DNA of 64,000 nt from Capra hircus (lineage: Eukaryota > Chordata > Mammalia > Artiodactyla > Bovidae): NCBI RefSeq assembly GCF_001704415.2, contig NC_030826.1:61957362-62021361 (forward strand), read 5' to 3'. The translations under genes and the position numbers were made by a program. This document shows, one piece after another, positions 34,053 through 44,943 of this stretch. The notes below the pieces were generated by a model. That model saw nothing but the letters and a program-made list of their open reading frames with translations, had not been told where the DNA came from and did not search any database. The stretch's first letter is position 1. Every line of letters begins with the position of its first letter.

Positions 34053-34242
34053 TCAGAATTTTTCCCTTTTTTCCTTTATTGAAATGTATCTTCCATGTTA
34101 TAAAATGCCCAGACCTTAAGTGTAAAGAGTGATGAGTTCTGAAAAGTATACAGGAGTTTAAAAATTGTAATAACGTGGGCCTCGGGGCTCTTCAAACGCC
34201 AGATGCGGTAGGTCTGTGTTAACACTGACTGTCTGAGTCTTC

Positions 34243-34660
34243 TTTGCTGCCTAACAGGTCACCCCAAGGCTTAGTGGCTTCAGGTAGCAGTGTTTGTGAC
34301 CTCAGGGTTTCACAGGGCAGGAGCCCAGTGGCAGCGTAGCTGGGCAGGTGCCTCTCAGGGCCCACGGCTCCCAGTCGGCTGGGGCCGCCTCCTCCCAGGG
34401 CTGGGCCGGCGAGGCTCTGAGCGCACTGGGTCTGCGACTGCTGGCGGGGCTGCTTCTCGCGGCTGTTGGACAGAGAAGCTCAGTCCCTCGCCTCACGGGC
34501 TTCTCGCTCAAATCCTGCCGTGTGTCAGGGAGCAGGAAACGCCAGCAAGATTTCGGTCCGTCTTCTGTAAGCCAGTCACAGAGGCGACAGCCCGACACTT
34601 CGCCCCGTTCCACTAGTGAGGAGCCGCCGCTGAGCCCAGCCCCGCTCACCCTCCAGGCGG
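34243..34660 (+). repeat. Ancient eutherian interspersed repeat, family not resolved
   Basis: TTGCTGCCTAACAGGTCACC and GGCTTAGTGGCTTCAGG, then TTCTGTAAGCCAGTCACAG about 300 bases later, follow the order of a widespread placental-mammal repeat. The middle is GC-enriched and heavily diverged. Confidence 0.55.
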
Positions 34661-35779
34661 GGGTCAAGGCCAGCTGGGCGGGGAGCGGGGAGCCCCCGGG
34701 GCTGGGTCGGAAGCCGCCCGTCACCGGGCAGAATAAAACGTGCCCCTCAGGTCTCTGATCCCAGGCGCGTCTTTTTGGTGGGACATCTGAACGTACAGAG
34801 CTATAGAAAAAGCCCAAATTCCATAAAAATCTGATGAGTGATTTTAAATCATGAACTACCCTCAGATGTGGTTCCGTCAAATTGTCTGGGAACAACACGG
34901 AACCCTCAGGAGCGCTGATGGCAGCGGGCAGAGTCATCTGCCGCCTCCCGACCCCCGCCTTTCCTCTGCGTGTCTCCTGGGCGCCCCACTTGATTTAGAA
35001 GTTTTTCCTAAATCCTCGGGAGGGAGCTGGGAAGAGCGTGCTTGACTGGGTCTCCCTGTGACATCCTACGGGAAAGCCCGAGCCCAGTGACTTCAGACTG
35101 TCCTTCGGGGAAGGGTGTCCCCCTCCAGATGCTATTTAACTTTAAAACGTATGTGAAATCCAAGAAGAATTCATCAAGTATTTCGCTTGTCAGACCTTGG
35201 CAGTGAACGCTACTAATTATTTTTTTGTTCCCGTCGTTAAATACAGAGCCTTCCCGTTCATTTTGCCAAAAGAATTTTCAGTTCTCCACCACTTTCTCCT
35301 AAAAAAACGTTCAGTGAGAAGGAAGGCTCGGCTCAGCTCCTCCCAAGCCAGCCGTCCAAGGCGAGGCCCGCTTTGGGGCTGGGCGGTTGCTCCAAGGCCA
35401 CCTTCAGGCGTTGAGTTTCTGTTTACTGCCTGGAAGCATTCCGTTTTGAATACATTTGAGTCTTTTGCTGAAGGCCCTTTAGAAATTCAAGATTTAGTTT
35501 TTATCACCAGAAAAGGTTGATTAAATACGCGTCTGCACCTGGAGCCATGTACGGTGAGTTTAACATCTGTGCTCCGAGGTCTGGGGAGGGTCCCTGAAAT
35601 CATTTTTGTAAGGGGAAGGCGACAGTGTTCCTGGGCATTGGGTGGCAGAAGCTATCCAGTTGCATTTTAGCCCATAATACATTATTTAAAGAGATGGTTA
35701 AGAGTCAACGCCTAGAGCCCCGGGAATGGAAATGTTTAGCCCGGGGAAGAGGGTGCGAAGGCCTCAAAGCTGTCTTTCT
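34661..35779. other. 1.1-kb intronic stretch without a recognised repeat
   Basis: A 107-codon + frame (35,197-35,520) is not recognisable. No splice or promoter signal supports it. Confidence 0.45.
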
Positions 35780-35994
35780 GTGAGTGGCTCAGTCGTGTCC
35801 GACTCTTTGCGACCCCGTGGACTGGGGCCCACCAGGCTCCTCTGTCCAGGGAATCTTCCAGGCAACAATACTGGAGCGGGCTGCCATCGCCTACTCCAGG
35901 GATATTCCTGACGCAGGGGGCAGGCCTGTGTGTCTCTCAAGCCTCCTGCAACGGCAGGCGGATTCTTTACCACTAGCGCCACCTGGGGCGCCCC
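35780..35994 (-). mobile_element. Bov-tA SINE
   Basis: Antisense copy; GGCTCAGTCGTGTCCGACTC to head complement GCGCCACCTGGGGCGCCCC. Confidence 0.94.
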
Positions 35995-36269
35995 AAAGCT
36001 CTCTCTAGACATTTGAGCTGCGATGGGTATGGACGGGGTCTGCCTGGCTGCTCCCTAGGGAAGCACCACGTGTGACCAGGGTGGGGACACGGAGACCAGT
36101 CTGAGTGACCACAGGACCAGACCTGCCAGCAGCCTGGAAGCTGGACTCGGCCGTCTCACAAGGTTGTCAGCCTCTGGTCTCCAGGAACACTCAAACACTG
36201 AGTGGTTTCCTTCCCGCTCTGCTGCAGGGGATTGGCTCGCTGGCTGGAAATGGGTCGGGGAGAACTCTC

Positions 36270-36471
36270 AGTGCCAGTCCCTCGGTCCTGTCCGACTCTT
36301 TGTGACCCCGTGGACTGTAGCCCATCAGGCTCCTCTGTCCATGGGATTCCCCAGGCAAGAAACTAGAGTGGGTTGCCATGCCCTCCTCCAGGGGATCTTT
36401 CCGACCTGGGGATCCAGCCTGGGTCTCCCACACTGCAGGCAGACTCTTTACCATATGAGCCGCCAGGGAAG
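36270..36471 (-). mobile_element. Bov-tA SINE
   Basis: Antisense copy, same orientation as its neighbour 275 bases upstream; ends ATGAGCCGCCAGGGAAGG. Confidence 0.94.
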
Positions 36472-37168
36472 GGGTAGAATGTTATCTACTGGATTTCCAA
36501 TATTTTCCAAGAGACTTGGGTGAGGACATAATGAATAATTCAGAGATTCCTCTCTGTGAAGCAAGTTGCATAAAGACAGACAACTTGGTACAAATTGCGA
36601 TTCTAAACTCATTAGTAAAATATTATATTCATGCACTCTACTTAAAGTGCCCATCACTGCTTGACACTTCTGAGCTCACTGATGGTCCCGCAGTTACCCT
36701 TTGAAATGGGTGCAAACTCCACACACAAAAAAACCCGGAAAAACAGAATGATGTACCTGGTCTAATGGATTATTTAAGCCTTAAAAGTGAGAGGAGTGCA
36801 TTAGGATTTTCAAATGCACAATTTCAGTATAATTGTTGAGGTGACTGCTCTTTCAGGCACTGACGCATAGCTCCTGTTTCACGCGGGGCTGGGGTTTTTC
36901 TGAACAGTTTTAACAAAGGGCCAGTGCGTCTTTTGGGGTCTTTTGTAGCAGAGCCCACAGAGTTCTTCAACAGACACAGTGGTTTTTCTCCCCAGACCGT
37001 CAGAATGTGGAGAACTGTTTTCCCAGTGTTTTTCCACTGCTTTCCCTAATGGATGGAGGGAGACCCACCCACCTCGGTAGATTTTCTGCAGGCCTGTGAG
37101 GTGGGAGTTAGCCAAGGAACGGCATTTGAGTTCATGTTCAAACAGATGCCGTTAAGAGGCCAGTCCAG
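36472..37168. other. Intronic stretch without a recognised repeat
   Basis: AT-rich from 36,500 to 36,850. No supported feature. Confidence 0.45.
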
Positions 37169-37193
37169 GGACTTCCCTGGCGGTCCCGTGGGC
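37169..37193 (+). mobile_element. CHR-like SINE head remnant
   Basis: GGGACTTCCCTGGCGGTCCC matches only the first ~22 bases of a tRNA-type SINE, cut off where L1-derived sequence begins. Confidence 0.5.
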
Positions 37194-37207
37194 ACAACTC
37201 CTCATCC

Positions 37208-37432
37208 CTGGGGAAGGGGTGGTGGGGAGAATTGGGAGGTTGGGACTGACACTCAGACGCTATTGATACTGTGCATAAGATAAAGCACTAATGAGAAACT
37301 ACTGGAGAGCACGGGAAACTCCACTCAGTGCTCCGTGGTGACCTAAATGGGAAGGAAATTCAACAGTAGAGGGACTCACGCGTACGTGTGGCTGATTCGT
37401 TCTGCTGTACACTAGAAACGAGCACAGCAAAA
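37208..37432 (+). mobile_element. L1 LINE 3'-UTR end
   Basis: CTATTGATACTGTGCATAAG, CTAATGAGAAACTACTGGAG, then GTGGTGACCTAAATGGGAAG and GTGTGGCTGATTCGTTCTGC follow the cetartiodactyl L1 3' UTR to near its end. Confidence 0.88.
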
Positions 37433-37450
37433 GTAGAGGCTGTGCATGTA

Positions 37451-38752
37451 TCAGTTCCGTTCCGTTCAGTTGCTCAGTCGTGTCCGACTCTTTGCAACCC
37501 CATGCACGGCAGCACGCCAAGCCTCCCTGTCCATCACCAACTCCCGGAGTTCACTCAGACTCGTGTCCATTGAGTCGGTGATGCCATCCAGCCATCTCAT
37601 CCTCTGTCGTCCCCTTCTCCCACCTTCAATCTTGCCCAGCATCAGGGTCTTTCCAAATGAGTCAGCTCTTCACATCAGGTGGCCAAAGTACTGGAGTTTC
37701 AGCTTTAGCATCAGTCCTTCCAATGAACATTCAGGACTGATTTCCTTTAGGATGGACTGGTTGGATCTCTTTGCAGTCCAAGGGACTCCCAAGAGTCTTC
37801 TCCAACACCACAGTTCAAAAGCATCAATTCTTCAGTGCTCAGCTTTCTTTATAGTCCAACTCTCATATCCATACATGACCACTGGAAAAACCATAGCTTT
37901 GACTAGACGGACCTTTGTTGGCAAAGTAACATCTCTGATTTTTAATATGCTATCTAGGTTGGTCATAACTTTCCTTCCAAGGAGTAAGCGTCTTTTAATT
38001 TTATGGCTGCAGTCACCATCTGCAGTGATTTTGGAGCCCCAGAAAATAAAGTCTGACACTGTTTCCCCTGTTTCCCCATCTACTTGCCATGAAGTGATGG
38101 GACCAGATGCCATGATCTTCGTTTTCTGAATGTTGAGCTTTAAGCCAACTTTTTCACTCTCCTCTTTCACTTTCTCTTTAGTTCCTCTTCACTTTCTGCC
38201 ATAAGGGTGGTGTCATCTGCATATCTGAGGTTATCGATATTTCTCCTGGCAATCTTGATTCCAGATTGTGCTTCATCCAGCCCAGCGTTTCTCATGGTAT
38301 ACTCTGCATGTAAGTTAAATAAGCAGGGTGACATTATGCAGCCTTGACGTACTCCTTTTTCTATTTGGAACCAGTCTGTTGTTCCCTGTCCAGTTCTAAC
38401 TGTTGCTTCCTGACCTACATACAGATTTCTCAGGCAGGTCAGGTGGTCCGATATTCCCATCTCTTCACGAATTTTCCAGAGTTTGTTGTGGTCCACACAG
38501 TCAAAGGCTTTGGCATAGTCAATAAAGCAATAGTTTCTCTGGAACTCTCTAGCTTTTTTGATGATCCAACAGATGTTGGCAATTTGATCTCTGGTTCCTC
38601 TGCCTTTTCTAAATCCAGCCTGAACATCTGGAAGTTCACATTTCACGTACTATTGAAGCCTGGCTTGGAGAAGTCTGAGCATTACTTTACTAGCGTGTGA
38701 GATGAGTGCAGTTGTGTGGCAGTCTGAGCGTTCTTTGGTGTCGCCTTTTCTG
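37451..38752 (-). mobile_element. BovB LINE, longest copy, with RT motifs A-C, 5'-truncated
   Basis: The minus strand encodes FRKGRGTRDQ, RT motif A (FIDYAKAFDCVDH, near 38,490-38,530), motif B region (RQGCIMSPCLF), motif C (RYADD, near 38,218) and the C-terminal part. Relative to the 5.4-kb copy, ten bases are missing near 38,175 (CACTTTCTCTTTAG against CACTTTCATCAAGAGGCTTTTTAG), which shifts the frame. No endonuclease domain remains. Confidence 0.97.
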
Positions 38753-38756
38753 GGAA

Positions 38757-38817
38757 CGTATGTACGCATATGGCTGACTCACTCTGCTCTGCAGTAGAAA
38801 CTAACACATTGTCAACC
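38757..38817 (+). mobile_element. L1 LINE 3'-terminal fragment
   Basis: CATATGGCTGACTCACTCTG, then CTGCAGTAGAAACTAACACA, repeat the segment also found at 37,380-37,428 on the other side of the BovB. Confidence 0.75.
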
Positions 38818-38901
38818 TTCATGCTCCCAGTGCAGGGCACAGGTTCGATCCCTGGTCATGGCACTAAGATCCTGAGTGCTCGCGGTGTGGTCAGAAAAAA
38901 C
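38818..38901 (+). mobile_element. CHR-like SINE, 5'-truncated
   Basis: CAGTGCAGGGCACAGGTTCG (box B region) and CCTGGTCATGGCACTAAGAT; tail GGTCAGAAAAAAC. Confidence 0.75.
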
Positions 38902-39403
38902 AGAGCGCAGTCTGGATGCTGGTCTGTGCGCCTGTGATGTGCCAGACCGTCCCACTCCGCTGTTCCTACGGTCCCAACACCTGCGCTTTGTGGGTGTTTT
39001 ATCTTTCTCACTTGCAGTCAGAAAGGATGGGATCCCGTGGCCCATCTGAGCAGGCGAGGCCCCCGGCCCCATGTGGTCTGAGTGCCTCGGCGGGCACGAG
39101 CGTCCGCCAGTGTCCGGGGCCTCAGAGTGCAGCTACAGACTCTGCATAAAGGCCCTGGCTGCCGGACCCTGAGATGTTCAGGGACTTCGCAGCCCTCGCC
39201 CAGGACAGCTGCGCACCCAGCGTCCCCGGGAACACGGCAGGGCCCTCTCCGCTGGCTTCAGAGCCCAGGCGCATGGCTGTGGGTTTGGCTGGCACTGCGT
39301 TCAGGCCCTGGGTGTTTTATCTGACAGCAGCTGCGTGTCGGGCACCACGAAGATGGTGAAGGGCATGAACAGACGCTCCCTTCCTGAGGCCATGGTCCAG
39401 GTC
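38902..39403. other. Intronic stretch, GC-rich, nothing recognised
   Basis: Only short overlapping frames; no supported feature. Confidence 0.4.
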
Positions 39404-39564
39404 AGGGGTCCCCAGTCTCTGGGAGCAGATGTAGCAATGACCCGGAAATGAAGTGCACAGTAAAGGTAATATGCTTGAGCCGTCCCGAAACCACCCTCCA
39501 CGCCCACTGTCTGTGGACGAATCGTCGTCCACACCACCGGGCCCTGGTGCCAAAGGGCTGGGCA
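39404..39564 (+). repeat. Old DNA-transposon-like repeat, copy 2 of 3, both ends present
   Basis: Left end GGGGTCCCCAGTCTCTGGG; right end CCCTGGTGCCAAAGGGCTGG. Between them AAGTGCACAGTAAAGGTAAT and CCGTCCCGAAACCACCCTCC match the family's right-hand part. The left interior is missing. Confidence 0.7.
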
Positions 39565-40539
39565 CAGCTGGCCCATGGCGAGCCGGCAGTGAAGACGTCT
39601 GCACACAAACACACTGGAGGGCGTCGAGCCGCCTGCACTGGTGGGAGGGAGAGGGCCTTCGTCCTGGGGTGGGGGCACAGCTCTGCTGGGGCTGGGCCTT
39701 CACTCCCACTTGGGGGTGTGGGTCGGGGTGGGACATGAGAGGAGCAGGGGGGTGACTGGTGAGGGTAAAGGCCCCCCCGGTGATGGCAGCGGAGTTCCAG
39801 GTGGTCCCTTGGAGGTCATGACAGGGGTGGCTCCGGCTGGACCCACGCTCCGTCAACGTCCACAGCTTCTTACTAGAGGCAGGTGGGCGGGCCCCTGCAG
39901 ATGGGCGAGGCGGGGCAGTGCCGGGAAGCCGGGCACCGGGACAGACTCAGTGCTGGAGCAGCTCCCTGCCCCCTTAACCTCACCCCTGAACTGCGCCATC
40001 CCTCGGGGTTCTGGGGGACCAGCTCACCGCCCTCACTCTGGACCCGTTACAGCTCTTGTACTGGACGCCTTGGGCCAAGGAGCCCTGGAGTCAGGCTGTC
40101 TGTGGGGGCGGATCCATAGCAGCCCCGCCTTAGAGCCAAGGAAACTGAGCTCAGTGAGGTGGGGGTGATTCAGCCCAGACCCGCGCGCAGATGCGGGCAC
40201 AGCCGCAGAGAAGCCCTGGGCAGAGGCGCCCTTACCTTCTTTTCCTGAGAATTTTGTGTTGATGCTTTTGGAAATCTTCATGAACTCCTTCTTGCATCTA
40301 ATATTTAAAAAATCCTTTTGGAATTAATTTAGTTAAGGATTAAGCCAGTTAGAACCCCAGGACTGTTTCAAGTAAACAGCTTAAAAGTGAAATGTTGGTG
40401 GAACCCGGCTCATTCCCCTGAGCACGGGCGCGGTAATTGGGCTCCGGTCTCTACATGAGAAGGCGAGCAGCTTCAGGTCTAATGAGTCCTGGCCACCGGG
40501 CCAGAGATGTGGGGATTCACTGTGGGCGGCGTTTCTCTA
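39565..40539. other. Intronic stretch, GC-rich, without a recognised repeat
   Basis: Frames on both strands overlap heavily. No splice-supported exon was seen. Confidence 0.45.
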
Positions 40540-41030
40540 ATAATCCCTAGGCTGTAGGATGGCCCGAGGAGCCCGGGGGCGCGGAGCTGGGGGCTCTGCA
40601 GAGGGCGGTGGGGGTGTCACAGTGAGTGACCCCCGTTCAGATCGGGAGGGAAGGTTTAATTTAGGGCCTTGGCTGTTCTTCTTCGAGGAGGATGTGCCCC
40701 AAACACAGCAAATCGGTCGTTTGCGCTTGAAGAGCCGAAAGGCAGGCGCGCGCAGGGCCGCTTCCGCCTCCGGAGACGCGAAGCGCGCAGGCGCCTTTTG
40801 ATGCCCAGGAGAGGTGTGGTAAATCCGGGATGTAGAGAAAGGGTCGGAGGCCTTGGCTGGGCCCGGAGGCAGTCGAGAAAATGAGCCAATGAGAATGCAA
40901 TTTGAAATGTAAAATCCAGACGGAAATTGATGCCGTTTCTGTGAAACGTTGGGAACATTTCCACGGTCGTTGCTCGTCAGGGTCAGGGAAATATAAAAAG
41001 CTGTCTGTGCTTCAGGCCGGGCAGGGTAGT
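40540..41030 (+). promoter_or_regulatory. Promoter-like cluster: CpG-rich stretch, CCAAT box, TATA box
   Basis: 40,557-40,800 is GC-rich with many CpGs, including GGCGCGCGCAG near 40,745. AGCCAATGAG (CCAAT at 40,886-40,890) follows, and TATAAAA sits at 40,992-40,998, 102 bases further on. A start site would be expected near 41,020-41,030. Nothing shows that it is used; a minus-strand frame of 199 codons through the same block has no known domain. Confidence 0.35.
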
Positions 41031-41053
41031 CTCTCTCTCTCTCTTTCTTTTTG
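41031..41053. repeat. (CT)n microsatellite
   Basis: Eight CT units then TTTCTTTTT, just downstream of the TATA-containing stretch. Confidence 0.85.
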
Positions 41054-41099
41054 AGGCATATTCGGTGTTTGCAGAAGCTTCCCCAAGTTGTGAAGCAGC

Positions 41100-41285
41100 T
41101 CAGTGTAGTGGGGAGACCTGGGCTGGGGGTTTGCAACCCTGAGTGCCCTGTGTGACCCTGGGCCTGTCACCCAACCTCCCAGAATCCTTGTTTACACATC
41201 TGTGAAATGGGAGCCACAGCGTGAGTCCACCTGCTGCGTGGAAATGCTGAGGGTCCGAGGAGACGCTGTACAGAACGGTGGTTTG
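41100..41285 (+). repeat. MIR SINE
   Basis: TGTGTGACCCTGGGCCTGTC, ACACATCTGTGAAATGGGAG and TGAGGGTCCGAGGAGACGCT follow the MIR consensus order. Confidence 0.88.
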
Positions 41286-41667
41286 CAGGCTGTGTACCTC
41301 CATTCAGAGGAAGTCCGAACCTCCTCCCAGCTCTGGTTTTTAAGTTCAGGCTATACGTTCAGATCACTTTGTAGGATTTAAAAATATCCTGGGCCCACCT
41401 CTGGTGGTTTTCTTTCATCTGGTCTGGGTTGGTGCCAGGCCTTGAGGCTTTCAAAGCATGTAGGTAATTCTTCTGTGCAGCTTGGCTGAGAAGCTGGGGC
41501 CTGACAGGAAGTGGGTTTGGGGGCTGGGTGGCCTGGGCCTTGGAGGGGGTCCGTCATAGGTCGGCAGAGATTGTCGGCTGTCACCCCACAGGATTCTGCC
41601 TTCTCCTCTGCTCAGCTCCACCCCTTTCAGATCTTCCCTGCAGGTTACCTCGTTGAAATATGGGTTC
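41286..41667. other. Intronic stretch, nothing recognised
   Basis: No supported feature. Confidence 0.4.
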
Positions 41668-41930
41668 AGGGCTTTCCCGGTGGTCAAGCAGTAAAGACCG
41701 GTCTGCCAGTGCAGGGGACCTGGGTTCAGTCCCTGGTCTGGGAGGGTCCCGCGTGCTGAGCCCGGGAGCCACACCTGCTGAGCCCGGGCCCTCCAGCCTG
41801 AGCTCTGCAGTGAGAAGCCTCCCCCGGGGGAAGCCCGCCCACAGCTGGGGAGCAGCCCCCGCTCGCCGCAGTGCAGAAAGCCCGCGTGCACCAGCGAAGA
41901 CCCAGCACAACCAAGATTTTTTTTGAAAAA
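41668..41930 (+). mobile_element. CHR-2-type SINE, full length
   Basis: Head GGGCTTTCCCGGTGGTCAAG; middle TGAGCCCGGGCCCTCCAGCC; end GCAGCCCCCGCTCGCCGCAG and GAAGACCCAGCACAACCAAG, then a T/A-rich tail. Confidence 0.88.
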
Positions 41931-42474
41931 AGGAACTATGGATTCAGCCAAAGCTTTAGGGTTTCAAAGTCCTAACAAGGCAACTGCCTGAGAAGTAGGC
42001 CTGTGGAGAGCAAGAGCTACTGTTTCCCTCAAAACGCATCGTTATAAATGGTTCCGAAGCCTGTTAAATTGGTCTGGTGAGGTTAGTCTGTTGGAGCAGG
42101 AGCAGGGTAGATGTTCACAAAGGATTGTTTTCACACGCTTTTTAATTCAGTCAAGAGATCTCCTGTTTACCAACCGAGTCAGAGTTTAAATTCTTGAGTA
42201 CAGAATTCATTAGCCCGTTTTGATGAAGAAATCCAGCTTCCTTGTCGGTGTGTTGGCTGAACTCAAAGAGCTCAGTGCTGCTTTGAGTTATAAACGTCAC
42301 ACTGCAACAGGCAGAGGAGAGCCACGTGTCACCCTTGAGGCAGGGGAACAGCTTTAATTGTGTGACCGAGAATGTACGTTCCCTAATCAGAAGAGAGGCA
42401 ATCCTCGACTTCATGGTATCATTCGGGATGTGTCATTTCCACACCCAGGGATGATGCCTCTCTCAAAAACAGGT
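41931..42474. other. Intronic stretch without a recognised repeat
   Basis: AT-rich in the second half. An 87-codon minus frame is not recognisable. Confidence 0.4.
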
Positions 42475-42640
42475 GCATAAGCAACCCCATATCTGAGTGT
42501 ATCACGAAGAGAAGAGAATCATGCTGAGTGAAATAAGACGGAGAACTATCACACGAAATCCTTTATGTGTGGAATCTAAAAATAAATAATGCAAATGTAT
42601 CGATAAACTGGTATTTATATTGCAAAACTAAAAAGAAGAG
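42475..42640 (+). mobile_element. L1 LINE 3'-region fragment
   Basis: GCTGAGTGAAATAAGACGGA then TTATGTGTGGAATCTAAAAA match the sense L1 3' region. It abuts a second, different L1 end. Confidence 0.75.
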
Positions 42641-43263
42641 AACCAGGGTCTTGCAAAGATGTTTGCACACCCATGTTCTTGGCAGCGTCAGTGACAGCAG
42701 ACACGAGGTGGGAGCAGCCCATCAACAGACGGATGGAGAAATGAGATGCGGTCCGTCCACGCGGTGGAGTGGTGTTTAGCCTTAAAAAGGAAGCGAGTTC
42801 TGGGGCCTCCCTGGTGGCTCAGTGGTTAAGGCTCCGAGCTTCCGTTGCAGGGGCCTGGGTTTGATCCCTCGCTGAGGAACTCAGAGCCCACACGTCTCAG
42901 GTGCAGCCAAAAAATGGGCCAATTTGACACGTGCTGTAACACAGAGGAACCCTGAAGATGTCGTGCCAAGTGAAAAGCCAGTCACACAAGGACAGATAGT
43001 GTATGATTTCATTTCCCGGAGGCCCCGGAGGAGTCAGATCCACAGACACAAAGTTGAGCAGTGAGGCCTGGGGCCTGGGGGGAGGGCCGTGAAAACTTCA
43101 CGTGAACTTGTTGTTAGAATTTCAGTTGGGGGTGATGGCAGCGTTCGGGGAGTGGATGGGAGCGATGGTTGCACAGTGTACTTAATGCCACTGTGCTGAT
43201 CACTTTAAAATGGTTTCAATGGTTATATGCTTTACCACAGTAAAAAAAAAAAAAAAAAAAAAA
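42641..43263 (+). mobile_element. Old L1 LINE 3' end with poly(A), split by a SINE
   Basis: Left part to 42,800: GTTCTTGGCAGCGTCAGTGA, CCCATCAACAGACGGATGG, TTTAGCCTTAAAAAGGAAG. Right part from 42,918: GACACGTGCTGTAACACAG, AGCCAGTCACACAAGGACAG, GATGGTTGCACAGTGTAC, ending in 22 A at 43,242-43,263. An L1MA/L1MB-like age is likely. Confidence 0.88.
42802..42915 (+). mobile_element. CHR-like SINE inserted in the L1
   Basis: GGGGCCTCCCTGGTGGCTCA to GCAGCCAAAAAATGGGCC. L1 sequence resumes on both sides, so the SINE is younger than the L1. Confidence 0.85.
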
Positions 43264-43688
43264 TCACCAGGGAAACAGCGGTGAAGGAGCAGGTGTGTCT
43301 TCAGGTCTTCTCTGCCTGGTTCAGGAAGGCTCAGCCCTGGAGGTGTTGGCAAACCCCGCAGCGTTTTTGTCAGCCTGGCAGCCTGGTGCTACCTCTTGCT
43401 TAAAGGTGTACGAGAGAGGTAGCCATTTCTCAGGTACATTCAGGACAACCTGGGAGGGACCCAGTGCGTGATGGAGATGATGGGGACGGACAGAAGGAAA
43501 GCCGCCAGTGGCCCAGGCCGCCCCTCCCCAGCAAGGCACCCAGTATTCTTCCAGGGCCCACGAGTCTTTTGTGTCCACCAGCTGGTGTTCTCAGATACTC
43601 CAGTGCACGCGACATATATTTTTAAAACTTAGTATATGTTCCGTCCTGTGAGAAATGCTCTAAATGGGACAACCTTAAAAGGTTTATT
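43264..43688. other. Intronic stretch, nothing recognised
   Basis: No supported feature. Confidence 0.4.
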
Positions 43689-43893
43689 GCCTGCTAAGTC
43701 ACTTCAGTCGTGTCTGACTCTCTGCGACCCCATGTGCTGTAGCCCGCCAGGCTCCTCTGTCCATGGGATTCTCCAGGCAAGAGCACTGGAGGGGGCTGCC
43801 GTGCCCTCCTCCAGGGGACCTTCCCGACCCCGAGATCGAGCCTGCGTCTCTTAGTCTCCTGCATTAGCAGGACTGACCCACCTGGGAAGCCCC
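43689..43893 (-). mobile_element. Bov-tA SINE
   Basis: Antisense copy; GCCTGCTAAGTCACTTCAGT to CCCACCTGGGAAGCCC. Confidence 0.94.
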
Positions 43894-44623
43894 AGCATCA
43901 GCCCTGCTTTGGAGGTGACCACAGTGAGGACAGAGAACAGCACACGGCTGGGAACAAACCCGGGAGGCAGAACTTACCTGGGATTCAGCTGCCTGCAAGT
44001 CAGGCGGGCAGTGCTGTGTCCATCCTGGATGCATGGTCTCTGGGGCAGAGTGAGTGCCCACGAGTCTGCTGAGGGAGGCTGTAACAGAGGGACTCTTTTC
44101 CCCTTTGGTTCAGGATGGAACGATGATTTCCCCGTGGTTTCTGGTGAGTCTACCAGCTGTAGTAGCTGCTTCATGCTGTACGCGTGTTGAAAGCTGACCG
44201 GCTCTTGTAGGGGCAGCGATCTCGGGTTTACCGGAGAGTTGGGAGGCGGTTTCCATACTACCACCCCCTCGCACTGTCTGCTCCATTCCCAACCCCCCGC
44301 GTGGCGTGGTGTCTGTTATGATTGAGCCAGTGTTGACGTGTCGTTATTATGGTGACTGAAGCTCGCAGTGCACACTAGGGCTCCCCCCTTGTGTTGTGTC
44401 TATCGGCCTGCGGGCTGCGACGGCAGGTGACTCGCGTGTGTCCGCCATCACTGTCCCACAGAGAGCTCCTCTGCCCGGGAGCCCGCGGAGCACCTGCTCC
44501 TCTCCCTCCTCCCCGGGAGTCGGTGGTCTTGCTGTTGCCTCCATAGCTTCGCCTCTTCTGGAAAGTCTCATGGTTGGAGTCAGACAGTCGTCGCCTTTCC
44601 AGACTGGCTTCTTTCACCTCACT
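43894..44623. other. Intronic stretch without a recognised repeat
   Basis: Mixed composition with short overlapping frames only. Confidence 0.4.
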
Positions 44624-44943
44624 GTAGTTCAGTCACTGGGCCGTGTCCAGCTCTTCGAGGCCCCGTGGACTGCAGCACTCCAGGGATCCCTGGCCTTCAC
44701 CATCCCCCAGAGTTTGCTTAAATTCACGTCCGTTGAGTTGGTGATGTCGTCCAACCATCTCATCCTCTGTTGCCCCTTTTCTGCACCCAGTCTTTCCCAG
44801 CATCAGGGTCTTTTCCAGTGAATTTGCTCTTCACATCAGGTGGTCAGAGTATTGGAGCTTCAGCATCAGTCCTTCCAGTGAGTATTCAGGGTCGACGTCC
44901 TTTAGGATTGACTGGTTTGACCTCCTTGCCGTCCGACGGGCTT
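44624..44943 (-). mobile_element. BovB LINE 3'-end fragment
   Basis: Antisense; TTCAGTCACTGGGCCGTGTC to GACCTCCTTGCCGTCCGACG. More diverged than the 37-kb copy. Confidence 0.93.

Noticed and set aside
34061..34165. L1-like phrase (TTTATTGAAATGTATCTTCC)
   Set aside because: Only a short weak resemblance; could be an old LINE end, but not enough to annotate.
37446..38129. 227-codon + frame
   Set aside because: It runs antisense through the BovB element at 37,451-38,752; the same antisense frame recurs at 5,458 and 52,846 in other BovB copies.
40537..41136. 199-codon minus-strand frame
   Set aside because: GC-rich region with low stop density; no domain and no splice or poly(A) signals. The promoter-like boxes on the other strand are noted instead.
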